Assembly: GCF_038039535.1 (NCBI RefSeq)
Contig: NZ_JBBPHP010000015.1
Span: 70,029-134,028, forward strand
Direction: 5' to 3'
Source of the DNA: Catalinimonas sp038039535
GTDB taxonomy: Bacteria > Bacteroidota > Bacteroidia > Cytophagales > Cyclobacteriaceae
Length of the DNA stretch: 64,000 bases
The translations under genes and the position numbers were made by a program. Position 1 is the stretch's first letter. Each line of letters opens with the position of its first letter. Shown in pieces: positions 9,261 to 18,685 of the stretch. The notes beneath the pieces were generated by a model, which did no database searches, was not told the DNA's origin, and worked only from the letters and a program-made list of their open reading frames with translations.

Positions 9261-10157
9261 ATGAAAAAATCTAAGCGCTTCTTTCTGCTTATCTGGGGTT
9301 TGATTTTATTACTTTTTTTAGTTTTTGCCGGATTCTTTTTTTGGAATCAGAGCAGCTCTGCTTCTTATATTTCTCAGGGACAATTTGAAAAAATGCTGGG
9401 AGAAAAAGTGATTAAAGAGGTAGTTCTGGTAAGGAACGAAAACTTTGCAGAAATAACACTTAAGACGGAAGCGCTGAATAGCGGTGAATATGAAAATATT
9501 CTTCACAATCATACTTCATTCTCCAGAGTCAATGGTCCTCATTGTACGTTAAAAATTCTTAATTCTACGTTTTTTGATCAGAGATTTAATGAAGCCCAGA
9601 AAAATATTGTAGCAAATGACAGAATTGACTATCGTGTGGAGGTACGTTCGGGTATTGGAAGTTTCCTGCTGAACTGGGGAATTCTTTTTTGGCTGTTGAC
9701 AGCAGTTCCAATTCTACTCTTATGGCTGGTTTTTAAAATGTTCTGGTCTACTAAGCCTGAGAATAAACCTACTCAGACAGTTAACAAACAAAATTTTAAT
9801 GGTTCTGAACCTAGAGTGTTTAATCATTCAAACTTCCCAGTCAAAATTGGAGATAGAACCATCTTTCTGGATATGAATCAGATTGTTTCGTTTCAGGCGA
9901 AAGACAATTATGTCAACGTGTTGGATACTGAAGATAACACTTATCTGGTGGAGTATACATTGAATGAACTGGAAGAAAAATTGCCCAGGCAGTTTATTCG
10001 TATTCATCGCTCATATATAGTAAACAAGCTGTTGATCAAAGAAATCCGAAAGCATTCCGGTAATCGTTTTACCGTGCATTTGAAGAGTAAAAAATCACAA
10101 CAGCTTGTTTCCAGTCAAAGTTATGCTCCTAAAGTGAAGGAACTAATGAAATTTTAG
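9261..10157 (+). CDS. Membrane LytTR regulator with FtsH-like periplasmic domain
   Basis: A 298-residue protein with an uncommon fusion. TM1 is at about 7-28 and a periplasmic segment at 35-130. TM2 is at about 137-161, a linker follows at 162-193, and a LytTR DNA-binding domain occupies 194-298 (FQAKDNYVNV, RIHRSYIVN). The periplasmic part closely resembles the extracellular domain of Bacteroidota FtsH: an initial QFEKML segment, then VVLVRNENFAEITLK, VNGPHCTLKI and YRVEVRSG just before TM2. No AAA or protease domain is present. It would act as a one-component membrane-tethered transcription factor. The stop overlaps that of the convergent small-subunit gene by 4 bases. Confidence 0.85.
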   Translation: MKKSKRFFLLIWGLILLLFLVFAGFFFWNQSSSASYISQGQFEKMLGEKVIKEVVLVRNENFAEITLKTEALNSGEYENILHNHTSFSRVNGPHCTLKILNSTFFDQRFNEAQKNIVANDRIDYRVEVRSGIGSFLLNWGILFWLLTAVPILLLWLVFKMFWSTKPENKPTQTVNKQNFNGSEPRVFNHSNFPVKIGDRTIFLDMNQIVSFQAKDNYVNVLDTEDNTYLVEYTLNELEEKLPRQFIRIHRSYIVNKLLIKEIRKHSGNRFTVHLKSKKSQQLVSSQSYAPKVKELMKF

Positions 10158-10822
10158 GCAAATTCATAACCATCAAAATCATCGTAGTTGACCCCTAGTT
10201 TATCCATTACTTCCTGGGGGCTTCCTTTCCATACATTGGCAGTGTTACCTTTATATTGAAGGTCTTCAATCCCTATCTTGCTGGTAAAGAATCCGGTTGC
10301 TACAAAATCCCTGAAATTATTAAAGAAGTTGACGCCCTGACTCATCTCGGGTTTGGCAATTTCAGGATAAGCAATCTGATCAAGGAGTTGCTTTTGTTGC
10401 TGCTCGCTCAGCTCCACAAATGCTTTTTCAAACTGATGAATACTCTCCATGTCCAGCCATCGCAGGCCTCCACGCATACCGGTCTGATGCCAAGGCTGAT
10501 CTTTCATCATAAATTCAATGAATTCAGGGACACCCGCATCGGCAGCATTCCCTGAACGGTCGTCAGCAGGGATAATCAGGTTTCCCAGTACAGTAACCGT
10601 TTGCATCTCATGCTCCGAAAAGAATTGCTGATCCATCAGCCTTTGATCAGCTTCACTTAGATTCATCTCCTCATTGCCAGCATGCTGATGCTCAGGAGCT
10701 TCCGCTGTTTCTTCGGGAGTTTCGCAGCCTACCCAGGTGAGACTTGCCAGAGATGCGGCAGCTCCGCTCATATATTTAAGAGAGGTACGTCGGTTCATAC
10801 CATTTTTTTTTGGCTCTTCCAT
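10154..10822 (-). CDS. Gluconate 2-dehydrogenase subunit 3 family protein
   Basis: A 222-residue protein with an N-terminal twin-arginine-like signal (MNRRTSLKYM followed by a hydrophobic stretch) and a possible lipobox Cys at about residue 33 (TWVGC). The body, from FFSEHEMQTVTVLGNLIIPADD onward, fits the gluconate 2-dehydrogenase subunit 3 family. These small subunits are exported together with a GMC flavoprotein and are needed for its maturation. The GMC partner is encoded 12 bases upstream in the same operon. The protein has no redox motif of its own. The electron acceptor of the complex is unknown. Confidence 0.85.
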   Translation of the reverse strand: MEEPKKNGMNRRTSLKYMSGAAASLASLTWVGCETPEETAEAPEHQHAGNEEMNLSEADQRLMDQQFFSEHEMQTVTVLGNLIIPADDRSGNAADAGVPEFIEFMMKDQPWHQTGMRGGLRWLDMESIHQFEKAFVELSEQQQKQLLDQIAYPEIAKPEMSQGVNFFNNFRDFVATGFFTSKIGIEDLQYKGNTANVWKGSPQEVMDKLGVNYDDFDGYEFA

Positions 10823-10834
10823 AAATCAATTATT

Positions 10835-12568
10835 TTAGATATTACCTTTCTTTTTCTGATCAATGATGTATTCTGATGTTCTCAGCGAAAGTGCTAAGAT
10901 AGTCCAGGTAGGGTTTTTATCGGCCATAGATACAAATGAAGCACCATCTGCTACAAAGAGATTTTTGCAGTCAAACGACTGGCAGTACTCATTGACAGGA
11001 GCTTTCTTTGCATCTTTACCCATACGTGCTACGCCAACTTCGTGGATGATACGTCCCGGAGCATGAAGGCCATAGTTAGAGTCAGCTCCTGCTTTATTCC
11101 ACAGCAGCTTTCCACCCATACTGTCAATAATCTCCTCAAAAGTGTCCTGCATATGCTTGGCCTGTAATATTTCATGCTCACTCCATTTGTAGTTGAAGCG
11201 AAGCACTGGAATACCCCACTGGTCAACTATGCCCGGATCAATTTCACAGTAATTGCTTTCCAAAGCCACAGGTTCACCCCGACCACTGAAACCGACCATA
11301 GCTCCATAGAAGCTACGATAATCGTTTTTGAGTTGGGTGCCATAGCCACCACCACCTTTAGGGCGCTCAGCACCAAAGGAAGCATTATAATTTTGGATAC
11401 CCCCCAAAAATCCATAAGAAGGCATATTTCTTCCTCCCCAGATCTCAATATGATAACCTCTGGGAAAATCAAGCTTCGCCTTTTGGTTATCTATCCACCA
11501 GGGCGTATACAGATGCATACCTCCCACACCATCCTCATTGTAAGGTATACCATCCATCATCTGAGGAAAGATACCAGCAAGATCCCCTCCGGTAGAGTCC
11601 ATCAGGTATTTACCCACCATTCCGCTGGAGTTTCCTAAGCCATTGGGATGACGCGATGATTTGGAGTTGAGCATCAGACGGGCAGTCTCGCAGGCACTGG
11701 CAGCGAGCACTACTGCTTTAGCTCTAATAGTATACTCCATGTTATCATCTTTGCTTACGTAGGAAACACCGGTAGCCAGACCTTCATCATTCGTAAGTAC
11801 TTCCCGGGCCATTGCATTGGTGATCAGGGTAACGTTACCGGTCTCCAGAGCAGGGGGAAGAAGTACGGATGGAGAAGAAAAATTAGAATGGGTAGAACAA
11901 CCACGGTTGCACTGTGAGCAGTAGTGACAGGCTGCTCTCTTGCCCAGCGGGCGGGTGAGAATAGAAAGTCGGGATGGTACTACCGGAATTTTCAGAGGGT
12001 CGCAGCCTTTTTTTACCAGCATTTCATAAGCACGAGGCTTGGGTGGAGGAAGAAAATAGCCATCAGGTTCATTGTCTAATCCAAGACTTGGGTCATGGTT
12101 GACACCAAAAACGCCGATCATCTTATCTATTCTGTCGTAATAAGGTTTGATGTCAGCATAACTGATGGGCCAGTCATCTCCCAGGCCATCTATACTCTTC
12201 CTTTTGAAATCCTTTTCTCCAAAACGTAGTGAAATTCTTCCCCAGTGATTGGTACGACCGCCCAGCATACGCGAGCGGAACCAGTCAAATTCTGTTCCGG
12301 CTACTCTGGTGTAGGGTTCACCATCTATATCCCAGCCTCCGAAAGCCGCATCAAATTCTCCAAAAGGCCTGTGGGTATTGGCACCTCTACGCGGAGATTG
12401 GTAAGGCCATTTGAACATGTCTCCTTTTGAAGAGTCAAACATAGGCCCCGCTTCCAGCAAGGCAACTTTTGCACCGGCTTCAGACAACGTCTTGGCTGCC
12501 ATACCGCCACCGGCACCAGAACCTACGATGCATACATCGTAAACCGTAGAACTTTCTTTTATCTGCAT
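10835..12568 (-). CDS. GMC family FAD oxidoreductase
   Basis: A 577-residue glucose-methanol-choline oxidoreductase. The FAD-binding Rossmann motif is at about 13-30 (IVGSGAGGGMAA), GGRTNHWGR is at 103-111, and the C-terminal catalytic region has HEVGVARMG and the Asn of NPTWT. A four-cysteine cluster at C214, C217, C220 and C224 (CHYCSQCNRGC) matches the position where dehydrogenase-type GMC enzymes carry an iron-sulfur cluster, so electron transfer to a quinone or cytochrome is likely rather than oxidase activity (inference). It has no signal peptide; export would be by hitchhiking on the Tat-type signal of the downstream subunit 3. The substrate is a sugar or sugar alcohol by family. Confidence 0.9.
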   Translation of the reverse strand: MQIKESSTVYDVCIVGSGAGGGMAAKTLSEAGAKVALLEAGPMFDSSKGDMFKWPYQSPRRGANTHRPFGEFDAAFGGWDIDGEPYTRVAGTEFDWFRSRMLGGRTNHWGRISLRFGEKDFKRKSIDGLGDDWPISYADIKPYYDRIDKMIGVFGVNHDPSLGLDNEPDGYFLPPPKPRAYEMLVKKGCDPLKIPVVPSRLSILTRPLGKRAACHYCSQCNRGCSTHSNFSSPSVLLPPALETGNVTLITNAMAREVLTNDEGLATGVSYVSKDDNMEYTIRAKAVVLAASACETARLMLNSKSSRHPNGLGNSSGMVGKYLMDSTGGDLAGIFPQMMDGIPYNEDGVGGMHLYTPWWIDNQKAKLDFPRGYHIEIWGGRNMPSYGFLGGIQNYNASFGAERPKGGGGYGTQLKNDYRSFYGAMVGFSGRGEPVALESNYCEIDPGIVDQWGIPVLRFNYKWSEHEILQAKHMQDTFEEIIDSMGGKLLWNKAGADSNYGLHAPGRIIHEVGVARMGKDAKKAPVNEYCQSFDCKNLFVADGASFVSMADKNPTWTILALSLRTSEYIIDQKKKGNI

Positions 12569-12847
12569 TGAGCTGTTTTTTTGTGCATAAATTAGAGAAG
12601 GAATATATGGTGCGCAACCCTATAAAACCTTCATATTTTGTTTAGAATAAAAATGAATAAAGGGGTATCTTAAATAAAAGCAATATTGGTTGAAAATTTA
12701 GCAATTATTGGTCGTTTGTGATATGAAATATATCTGAAATATTGATAATCAATCAAATTTTAACAGACCATCTATATGCTCCCTATGTACTTTTAACGGA
12801 GGAATTATTGTTAAAATATCCTAAACCGGAAATATCTGCAACGGATT

Positions 12848-15289
12848 TTAAAATTGATATTTGACGGAAAGCATATAGTTTCTGCCCATATCATCTGCAA
12901 AGTAACGCAGCCGGTCGGTATAGGTCCGATACGAAGTGTTCAGTACATTCCTGACCTGAAAATTGAGGTTAAAATGATTGATTTGAGCATTCCATCCCAG
13001 GTTAACCATCAGATAGCCATCAGGAGGAGGGAGGAGATCAAAAGTTGAAGTATTTTCTTCAAAGAGATTTACATCATTTTGTTCAGCTTCCAAAATTTCT
13101 TGTATTGATATTACTCGCGGAGCTAGAAACTGCGGAAATGTATAGGAGAGTGTGGCATTCCAGCTATGTTGGTCTATAAAGGCAAATTTTTGTAAATTCT
13201 GTTGGTAAGCGTATTGAAAGTTCAGAGGCGGTATACCCACAAAATATTCATCGTTTGTGATATCTTTTGCCCATACATAGCTAAGCTGAGCTGAAGAGGT
13301 GATATCTGATGAATGTAGATAATCCATACTGGCATCAATACCGGCAAACAAAGCATCATCCTGATCATAAATGAAATAAGGAAATGCTCCTCTCACAGTT
13401 TGAGTGATGCCTGCCGGTTTGGTGTAAATATAGTTCCTGATATAATTTACGTATCCGGTAAATTCAGCCCTTACCAACTCACGGCTGATTTCATAAGTGT
13501 TGATCCATTTGATTCCCAGTTCAGAAGGAGCAGCTTTGTCATTTTCAGTAAGAATGTTATCAGTACTTATTTCATTGTTTTCCTGTCTTTCATACCGCCA
13601 GAGACCGTACTCAATGGAAGCCTGATGCTTTCCAAAGCTGTAGAGTTCGGAGACATTCGGTGGACGCCAGGCTGTACCCAGATTGGTTCTGAAAAGATGT
13701 CCGTTTTCTAATTGCTTGATCAATCCCAGCGTAGCAGTTACATTCTGAAAGGACAAGTCGTTACGGTATACATCATTATCTATATCACGACCACGGATAG
13801 AGTTGTTCTGGAAATCATAACGGATGCCCCATTCAAGGCGACTTTCCAGTATATTTTTGCTTTCAATCAGGTAAACACCAATACGGGTAGAATTATAGTT
13901 AGGAATAAAAGGGATGGTATTGGTACCGGGCAGATTATTGTTATCCTGATAAATCGTCTGTACACCTAAACTCCCGTCCCAATCAAAGAATTGTGGATGT
14001 TTCCACTCCAGATCAAGCGACTGACTCATCAACTCCAGGTTAATCGCTGGCCTTTCGTTATTTGCCCCTCTTCGTACATCAAACTCCAGTCGGTGGTTTT
14101 TCTGAAAAGCGTAAATTACTTCTAAAGATTGATTTTCATCGCTGAGCACGCTTCTGAGTTTCAACACATCATGCTGTACCTGCTGCCGCGGGTTGTTGAT
14201 CTGATAGGTAAAATCTGAAGTGTAGAGGGGAGGTGATGAGGAAATAGCTAAGGCAAGGTCTTCCAGGTTTCCGGTAACCGAACCCCTGAGAATACCCAGT
14301 TCCTGATCAAAATGACTATAATAAGCATAAAAATCCAGGTTCTTCCAATGGTAACGCGTGCCTAATGAATAACTGCTTTCCCGCTTACCTGTATTAGAAA
14401 GCTCATAATCAGGAGCATGAAGATCACCCTGATAAGTCTGGGAGGCCTGAGCCTGAACACTGAATTTATGGAAGCCTTTCTGCAAACGAATGTGGCCATC
14501 CCCGGAACGACCATTTGATTTACCGGTCAGGCTAACTTCCCCTTTCAAAGGTGTAAGTAAATCCAGCTTATTGGGGTTGATTACTAATACTCCTCCCAAT
14601 GCATCAGGTCCGTAACGAACGGTAGCAGCACCTTTGACAACACTAATATTATTGGCCATGGAGGGATCAATCTCAGGTGCATGTTCCACGCCCCAATTTT
14701 GAAATTCATGGCGCACACCATTGTTTACAATTAATACCCGATTACTATGCAATCCGTGAATGATAGGTTTCACAACATTCTGACCGGTTTTCAGAACGGA
14801 TACTCCACTGATATTGCTGGCCAGGTCACCTAAAGATTCGGACTGATTTTGTTCAAAAACTTGAGAAGATAAGCGGTCAACAGTACCAGAATAAAGCGAA
14901 CCTTCCTGAATCTCACCTTCCACAATTACGCTTTCCAGGGTAACACTATCAGCGGCCATGAAAATTTTGGGTACTTCGTGATAGGTATCATGGTGATGTA
15001 TTACTTTTTTATACCCCACATAAGTGACGATCAGGTCAAATTCTTTCAGACAAAGCTTATTAATACTGAAATAGCCTTGCTTATCAGTAATTGTACCTTT
15101 GGAACTTTCTTTTACCTGAACACTGGCATAGGGGAGAGGTTCCTGAGTTTGAAGGTCCAGCACATAACCCTCCACGTGATACTGGCAGCTATCAGTAAGC
15201 GCATTTTCCGACTGCCAGGCATAAGAAGTAGTAATTGTGGCTATGCAAAAAAATAGCAGGCATAAGGAAGATAAAAAAAACTGCTTCAT
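12848..15289 (-). CDS. TonB-dependent outer-membrane receptor, probably metal uptake
   Basis: About 813 residues. The chosen start (ATG at 15289, MKQFFLSSLCLL) overlaps the Fur-family stop as ATGA, implying translational coupling. A signal peptide (to about 24) is followed by a CarboxypepD_reg-like domain (about 38-115). The plug (about 135-245) contains GVSVLKTGQNVVKPIIHGL, GVRHEFQNWGVEHAPE and GPDALGG, and a 22-strand barrel ends in the aromatic tail VKYQF. The plug resembles the ZnuD-like zinc receptors, and the coupled Fur/Zur-type repressor fits zinc or another transition metal. The exact metal is inferred only. Confidence 0.85.
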   Translation of the reverse strand: MKQFFLSSLCLLFFCIATITTSYAWQSENALTDSCQYHVEGYVLDLQTQEPLPYASVQVKESSKGTITDKQGYFSINKLCLKEFDLIVTYVGYKKVIHHHDTYHEVPKIFMAADSVTLESVIVEGEIQEGSLYSGTVDRLSSQVFEQNQSESLGDLASNISGVSVLKTGQNVVKPIIHGLHSNRVLIVNNGVRHEFQNWGVEHAPEIDPSMANNISVVKGAATVRYGPDALGGVLVINPNKLDLLTPLKGEVSLTGKSNGRSGDGHIRLQKGFHKFSVQAQASQTYQGDLHAPDYELSNTGKRESSYSLGTRYHWKNLDFYAYYSHFDQELGILRGSVTGNLEDLALAISSSPPLYTSDFTYQINNPRQQVQHDVLKLRSVLSDENQSLEVIYAFQKNHRLEFDVRRGANNERPAINLELMSQSLDLEWKHPQFFDWDGSLGVQTIYQDNNNLPGTNTIPFIPNYNSTRIGVYLIESKNILESRLEWGIRYDFQNNSIRGRDIDNDVYRNDLSFQNVTATLGLIKQLENGHLFRTNLGTAWRPPNVSELYSFGKHQASIEYGLWRYERQENNEISTDNILTENDKAAPSELGIKWINTYEISRELVRAEFTGYVNYIRNYIYTKPAGITQTVRGAFPYFIYDQDDALFAGIDASMDYLHSSDITSSAQLSYVWAKDITNDEYFVGIPPLNFQYAYQQNLQKFAFIDQHSWNATLSYTFPQFLAPRVISIQEILEAEQNDVNLFEENTSTFDLLPPPDGYLMVNLGWNAQINHFNLNFQVRNVLNTSYRTYTDRLRYFADDMGRNYMLSVKYQF

Positions 15290-15762
15290 GAAGGACTGCA
15301 TGATATACAATAGCCTTTAACTACCATTTCCACTTCCTGTACCTGATATCCTTTAGGAAGATTTACTTTAGGAATGGTTTGTTCGGGTAGGCATAAGGTT
15401 TTACCACAGGCATGGCAGGAGAAATGGATATGTTCTTCATGTGCAGCTCCGGGGCTTTCCTTAATCGTCTGCTGGATATTATGCTGTTGCTCAGATTGTT
15501 CCAGTGTTTTACGGATGTTGTCTGATAGCCCATAAAGTGCAGCACCACCATCGCTCGGTATGGGGTGTAAGATATTTTTCTCAATAAATGAATTGAGTGT
15601 ACGGTATATGGTAACTCTATCATATTGAGGCAGCTTCACTTCCAGGTCTTTGGCAGAAAGAGCGAATGAAGCATTCATAAAAAACGTAATGATATCTGTT
15701 CTGCACCTGGTGAAGCGCAGCTGATGTTGGTGAAATAAGCTTTCCAGAATTTGCTGATCCAT
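15286..15762 (-). CDS. Fur/Zur-family metal-responsive repressor
   Basis: A 158-residue Fur-family regulator. A winged helix covers about 1-85 (RFTRCRTDIITFF, DRVTIYRTLNSF recognition helix). The dimerisation/metal domain carries an HIHFSCHACGK segment and two CxxC pairs (CHAC, CISC) that form the usual structural zinc site. It is first in an operon with the TonB receptor, whose start overlaps the stop. Pairing with a ZnuD-like receptor makes a Zur role more likely than iron sensing, but the residues alone do not decide it. A palindrome lies upstream at 15780-15796. Confidence 0.85.
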   Translation of the reverse strand: MDQQILESLFHQHQLRFTRCRTDIITFFMNASFALSAKDLEVKLPQYDRVTIYRTLNSFIEKNILHPIPSDGGAALYGLSDNIRKTLEQSEQQHNIQQTIKESPGAAHEEHIHFSCHACGKTLCLPEQTIPKVNLPKGYQVQEVEMVVKGYCISCSPS

Positions 15763-15779
15763 GCGGCAAGTTAATTAAT

Positions 15780-15796
15780 ATGCAATCAAGTTGCGT
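15780..15796. promoter_or_regulatory. Candidate Fur/Zur operator
   Basis: ATGCAATCAAGTTGCGT is an 11-of-12 inverted repeat (ATGCAA / TTGCGT around a 5-base centre), 18 bases upstream of the regulator's ATG. A partial second half-site (GCAAGTT) lies adjacent. Autoregulation by the Fur-family protein is an inference. Confidence 0.35.
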
Positions 15797-15894
15797 GTAT
15801 TCAACTACAAATTTAGGGAATTGATTCACTGAACTAATTCACATAGAATGTATACCTATAAATAGAGGGAGTGATAGTAAGGAGATTCCAAACA

Positions 15895-17439
15895 CTAGTC
15901 AGTATTCATCCACCAGAGCTGCTCCCATACTGCTTCCCCATCATTTTTTTGTGGCTTACCGGATGTACTACGTCCTTCTGTGATATAGCGGGTCAGTAAT
16001 TTTTTCAGATCTTCAACTTTATCAGGCTTTGCTAATGCCAGATTTTTTGTTTCACCAATATCTTCTGCCAGATTATATAACTGTAGTTCAGGAAGGTTCT
16101 TAGCTTTATCACTATCAGGTTGAGGATCACTCCATCCTCCTGAACCAGCACACATGATTAGTTTCCAATCCCCCTGACGAATGGCAAAGCTACCATTGAT
16201 GGAATGGTGTACCGTAGCTTCCCTGAGTGGATTTTTGAAGCTTGCTCCTTTTAGAATAGGTAGAATACTATAGCTGTCTTCTCCTTCATCATCTTTAAGC
16301 TCGTAGCCTATGATTTCAGCACAGCTAGCTAGTAGATCGGTGGTACATATCACTTCATCGGTAGTGCTGGAGGGAGTGATAACGGAAGGCCATTTTGCGA
16401 TGAAAGGCACATGATGCCCTCCTTCAAAGATGTCTGCCTTATGTCCGCGAAAATGATAAGAAGGATCATGGCCCAGAGCAAGCAGTTCATCGTATTTAGC
16501 TCGGGGTGAACAGCCGTTATCTGAAGTGATAATGATAAGTGTATTCTGTTCTATTCCCTGTGTCTTTACAGTCTGCATCAGTTTCCCTATATAATCGTCC
16601 ACCATCATTACAAAATCACCATAGGGATTTAATTTGCTCTTCCCCTGCCATTTTTCAGTGGGTAAAATGGGAGTATGGGGTGAAGGTAATGCCAGGTACA
16701 AAAAGAAAGGATGCTCATTTTTACTTTGTGCTTTCACATAATTTTCGGCTTTGCTAAAAAAATGGGGGGTAACCTCTTCATGTACAAAATCCGGTGCGGT
16801 GAGCCCCTTTCTCCAGAATCCTTGAAAGTCAGTGTTTTCGGTAGAATCTATCGGTACTGCGGTAGGCATGCCATTTTCTACATATACATAAGGCGGCATG
16901 TCCAATGATCCATTGTGGCCATAGGCATAGTCAAACCCCAGATCGTTGGGAGTATGGCTGACAGCTTGAGTAAAATCAATGTCACCATTATTCATTCTGG
17001 CAAAATTCCATCCCAGATGCCACTTACCGATAAAAGCCGTGTGATATCCTGCACGCTGAAGCATGCTGGCCACTGTAGTTCTTTCTTTAGGAATTAATGC
17101 TTCAGATTCGCCCCAGAGTACACCTTCTTTTAAAGTTGAGCGCCAGTTGTAACGACCGGTCAAAATTCCGTAACGAGTAGGGGTACAAACAGCAGATGAA
17201 GTATGGGCATCGGTAAACATCATGCCTTCCGCTGCCAACTGGTCAAGATGGGGCGTTTTGATTTTACTTTCAGGATTGAATGCGCTTACATCACCATAAC
17301 CCAAATCATCGGCGAGTATGTAAATGATGTTGGGATGTGGATTAATTTGTGCAGTAGCATAAAAAGAAAGCAGAAAACACAGCAGATAAGCAGTTGTGCG
17401 TTTAACGCAAATACTATTCTTCAGGATCTTAGGTTGCAT
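15895..17439 (-). CDS. Sulfatase (arylsulfatase family)
   Basis: About 514 residues from the ATG at 17439, which directly precedes a signal peptide (TTAYLLCFLLSFYATAQ); an upstream in-frame start would add 23 unlikely residues. The metal-binding aspartates are in ILADDLGYGD (D43/D44). The formylglycine motif is C85-T-P-T-R, a Cys-type sulfatase needing an anaerobic- or FGE-type maturase encoded elsewhere. HLGW, SPHTP and TSDNGCS motifs are present. The length is typical. It is the second gene of an operon after the class V aminotransferase. It probably removes sulfate from a sulfated glycan in the periplasm. Confidence 0.9.
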   Translation of the reverse strand: MQPKILKNSICVKRTTAYLLCFLLSFYATAQINPHPNIIYILADDLGYGDVSAFNPESKIKTPHLDQLAAEGMMFTDAHTSSAVCTPTRYGILTGRYNWRSTLKEGVLWGESEALIPKERTTVASMLQRAGYHTAFIGKWHLGWNFARMNNGDIDFTQAVSHTPNDLGFDYAYGHNGSLDMPPYVYVENGMPTAVPIDSTENTDFQGFWRKGLTAPDFVHEEVTPHFFSKAENYVKAQSKNEHPFFLYLALPSPHTPILPTEKWQGKSKLNPYGDFVMMVDDYIGKLMQTVKTQGIEQNTLIIITSDNGCSPRAKYDELLALGHDPSYHFRGHKADIFEGGHHVPFIAKWPSVITPSSTTDEVICTTDLLASCAEIIGYELKDDEGEDSYSILPILKGASFKNPLREATVHHSINGSFAIRQGDWKLIMCAGSGGWSDPQPDSDKAKNLPELQLYNLAEDIGETKNLALAKPDKVEDLKKLLTRYITEGRSTSGKPQKNDGEAVWEQLWWMNTD

Positions 17440-17512
17440 AATAGCTTTAGGTCGTTTGCAGCGAATCAAGATAGCATTTTTAGATAGAAAACTAACTATT
17501 ATAATCATTAGG

Positions 17513-18685
17513 CTACATTTTTTGGATGATGTCAGCCACTCTATCCATTTCTTCTATGGTGTTAAAATAATGAGGAGATAATCTTACTACCCAGTCAATC
17601 CCTTTTTTCTCAAAGTCTATGATGGCACTACTTTTTGCTGTGGTAGAGTAAAATACATTTTGTGCATCAAGACAGGCTTTGATCTGAGCCAATGATTTAC
17701 CCTCTTTTTGGAAAGTAAGGATGTTGCAGGTTCTGCTGCCCTGATCAAACAATTTTACTCCCGCTATGCTCACGAGCCTTTCACGGAGTTGGTGCATAAG
17801 TTGCTGATTGTAAGTTTCAATATGCTCAATTCCTACTGCATTGGCATAGGCTACGGCCTCTTTCAGACCTATCAGCAGGGCATAAGGGATTTCCCAGCTT
17901 TCAAACCTTTTAGCACTTTCTATCATTTGAAACTGATCAGAAGAAGTCCACTCAGCGCCTCTCAGATCAATGAATAATGGAGCATAGTCTTGAGTAAGTA
18001 CCTTGTCAGAAACATATAAGAAACCGGTGCCACGTGGTCCTCTTAGAAACTTTCTACCGGTAACACTCATAAAATCGCATTGGATTTCTTTTACATCCAC
18101 CGAGAATTGCCCAACGGATTGACAGGCATCTAAAAGATAAAGTACTTGGTGCTGGGTACAAATTTTACCAATATCAGCTACATCCTGTACCAAACCTGAA
18201 TTGGTAGGAACATGAGTTATGGCAACAAGCCTGGGTTGATGTATTTGGATTTTTTGTTCTAAATCTTCCAGGTCTAAGTCCCCATTACCCTTATTTTTTA
18301 CTCTCACCACATCAATCTTAAACCGCTGCTTGAGTGAGATAAAATTGATCTGGTTTGATACATAATCATTATCTGAAGTGAGAATTACATCATCAACTTC
18401 AAAAGGAATAGAAGATAGTGCTTTGGCATATGCTTCGGTTGCGCTGAATGCAAAAGCAATTTGATGCGCTTCGGCGTTGATAAGCAAAGCTACTTCTTTA
18501 TAAAATGATTCAATGTCCGCTTCTCTAAGTTCAGCTACCTTATAGCCGCCCAGCTTTTCTTCTTCTTTGAGATATTTCTGTACGCTTTCGGCTGCTTTAT
18601 GAGGCATCAGTGAAGAACCTGCACTATTCAGAAAAATCTTATCCTGACAGGCCGGGGTATCTTTACGAATTTGCTTAATGTTCAT
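17513..18685 (-). CDS. Class V aminotransferase / cysteine-desulfurase-like enzyme
   Basis: A 390-residue PLP enzyme of fold type I. The cofactor residues are D186 in LLDACQSVGQ and the Schiff-base lysine K212 in VTGRKFLRGPRGTG. NSAGSSLMP near residue 20 and the C-terminal VRLSPHYFNT fit the class V aminotransferase family, in the subgroup that also includes isopenicillin-N epimerase-like and cysteine desulfurase-like proteins. It lies 73 bases upstream of the sulfatase on the same strand. The amino donor or substrate cannot be predicted, and it is not a typical IscS or SufS. Confidence 0.85.
   Translation of the reverse strand: MNIKQIRKDTPACQDKIFLNSAGSSLMPHKAAESVQKYLKEEEKLGGYKVAELREADIESFYKEVALLINAEAHQIAFAFSATEAYAKALSSIPFEVDDVILTSDNDYVSNQINFISLKQRFKIDVVRVKNKGNGDLDLEDLEQKIQIHQPRLVAITHVPTNSGLVQDVADIGKICTQHQVLYLLDACQSVGQFSVDVKEIQCDFMSVTGRKFLRGPRGTGFLYVSDKVLTQDYAPLFIDLRGAEWTSSDQFQMIESAKRFESWEIPYALLIGLKEAVAYANAVGIEHIETYNQQLMHQLRERLVSIAGVKLFDQGSRTCNILTFQKEGKSLAQIKACLDAQNVFYSTTAKSSAIIDFEKKGIDWVVRLSPHYFNTIEEMDRVADIIQKM

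Noticed and set aside
11174..11638. 154-codon open frame opposite the GMC oxidoreductase
   Set aside because: Antisense to intact catalytic motifs of the real gene; no signal, domain or start context.
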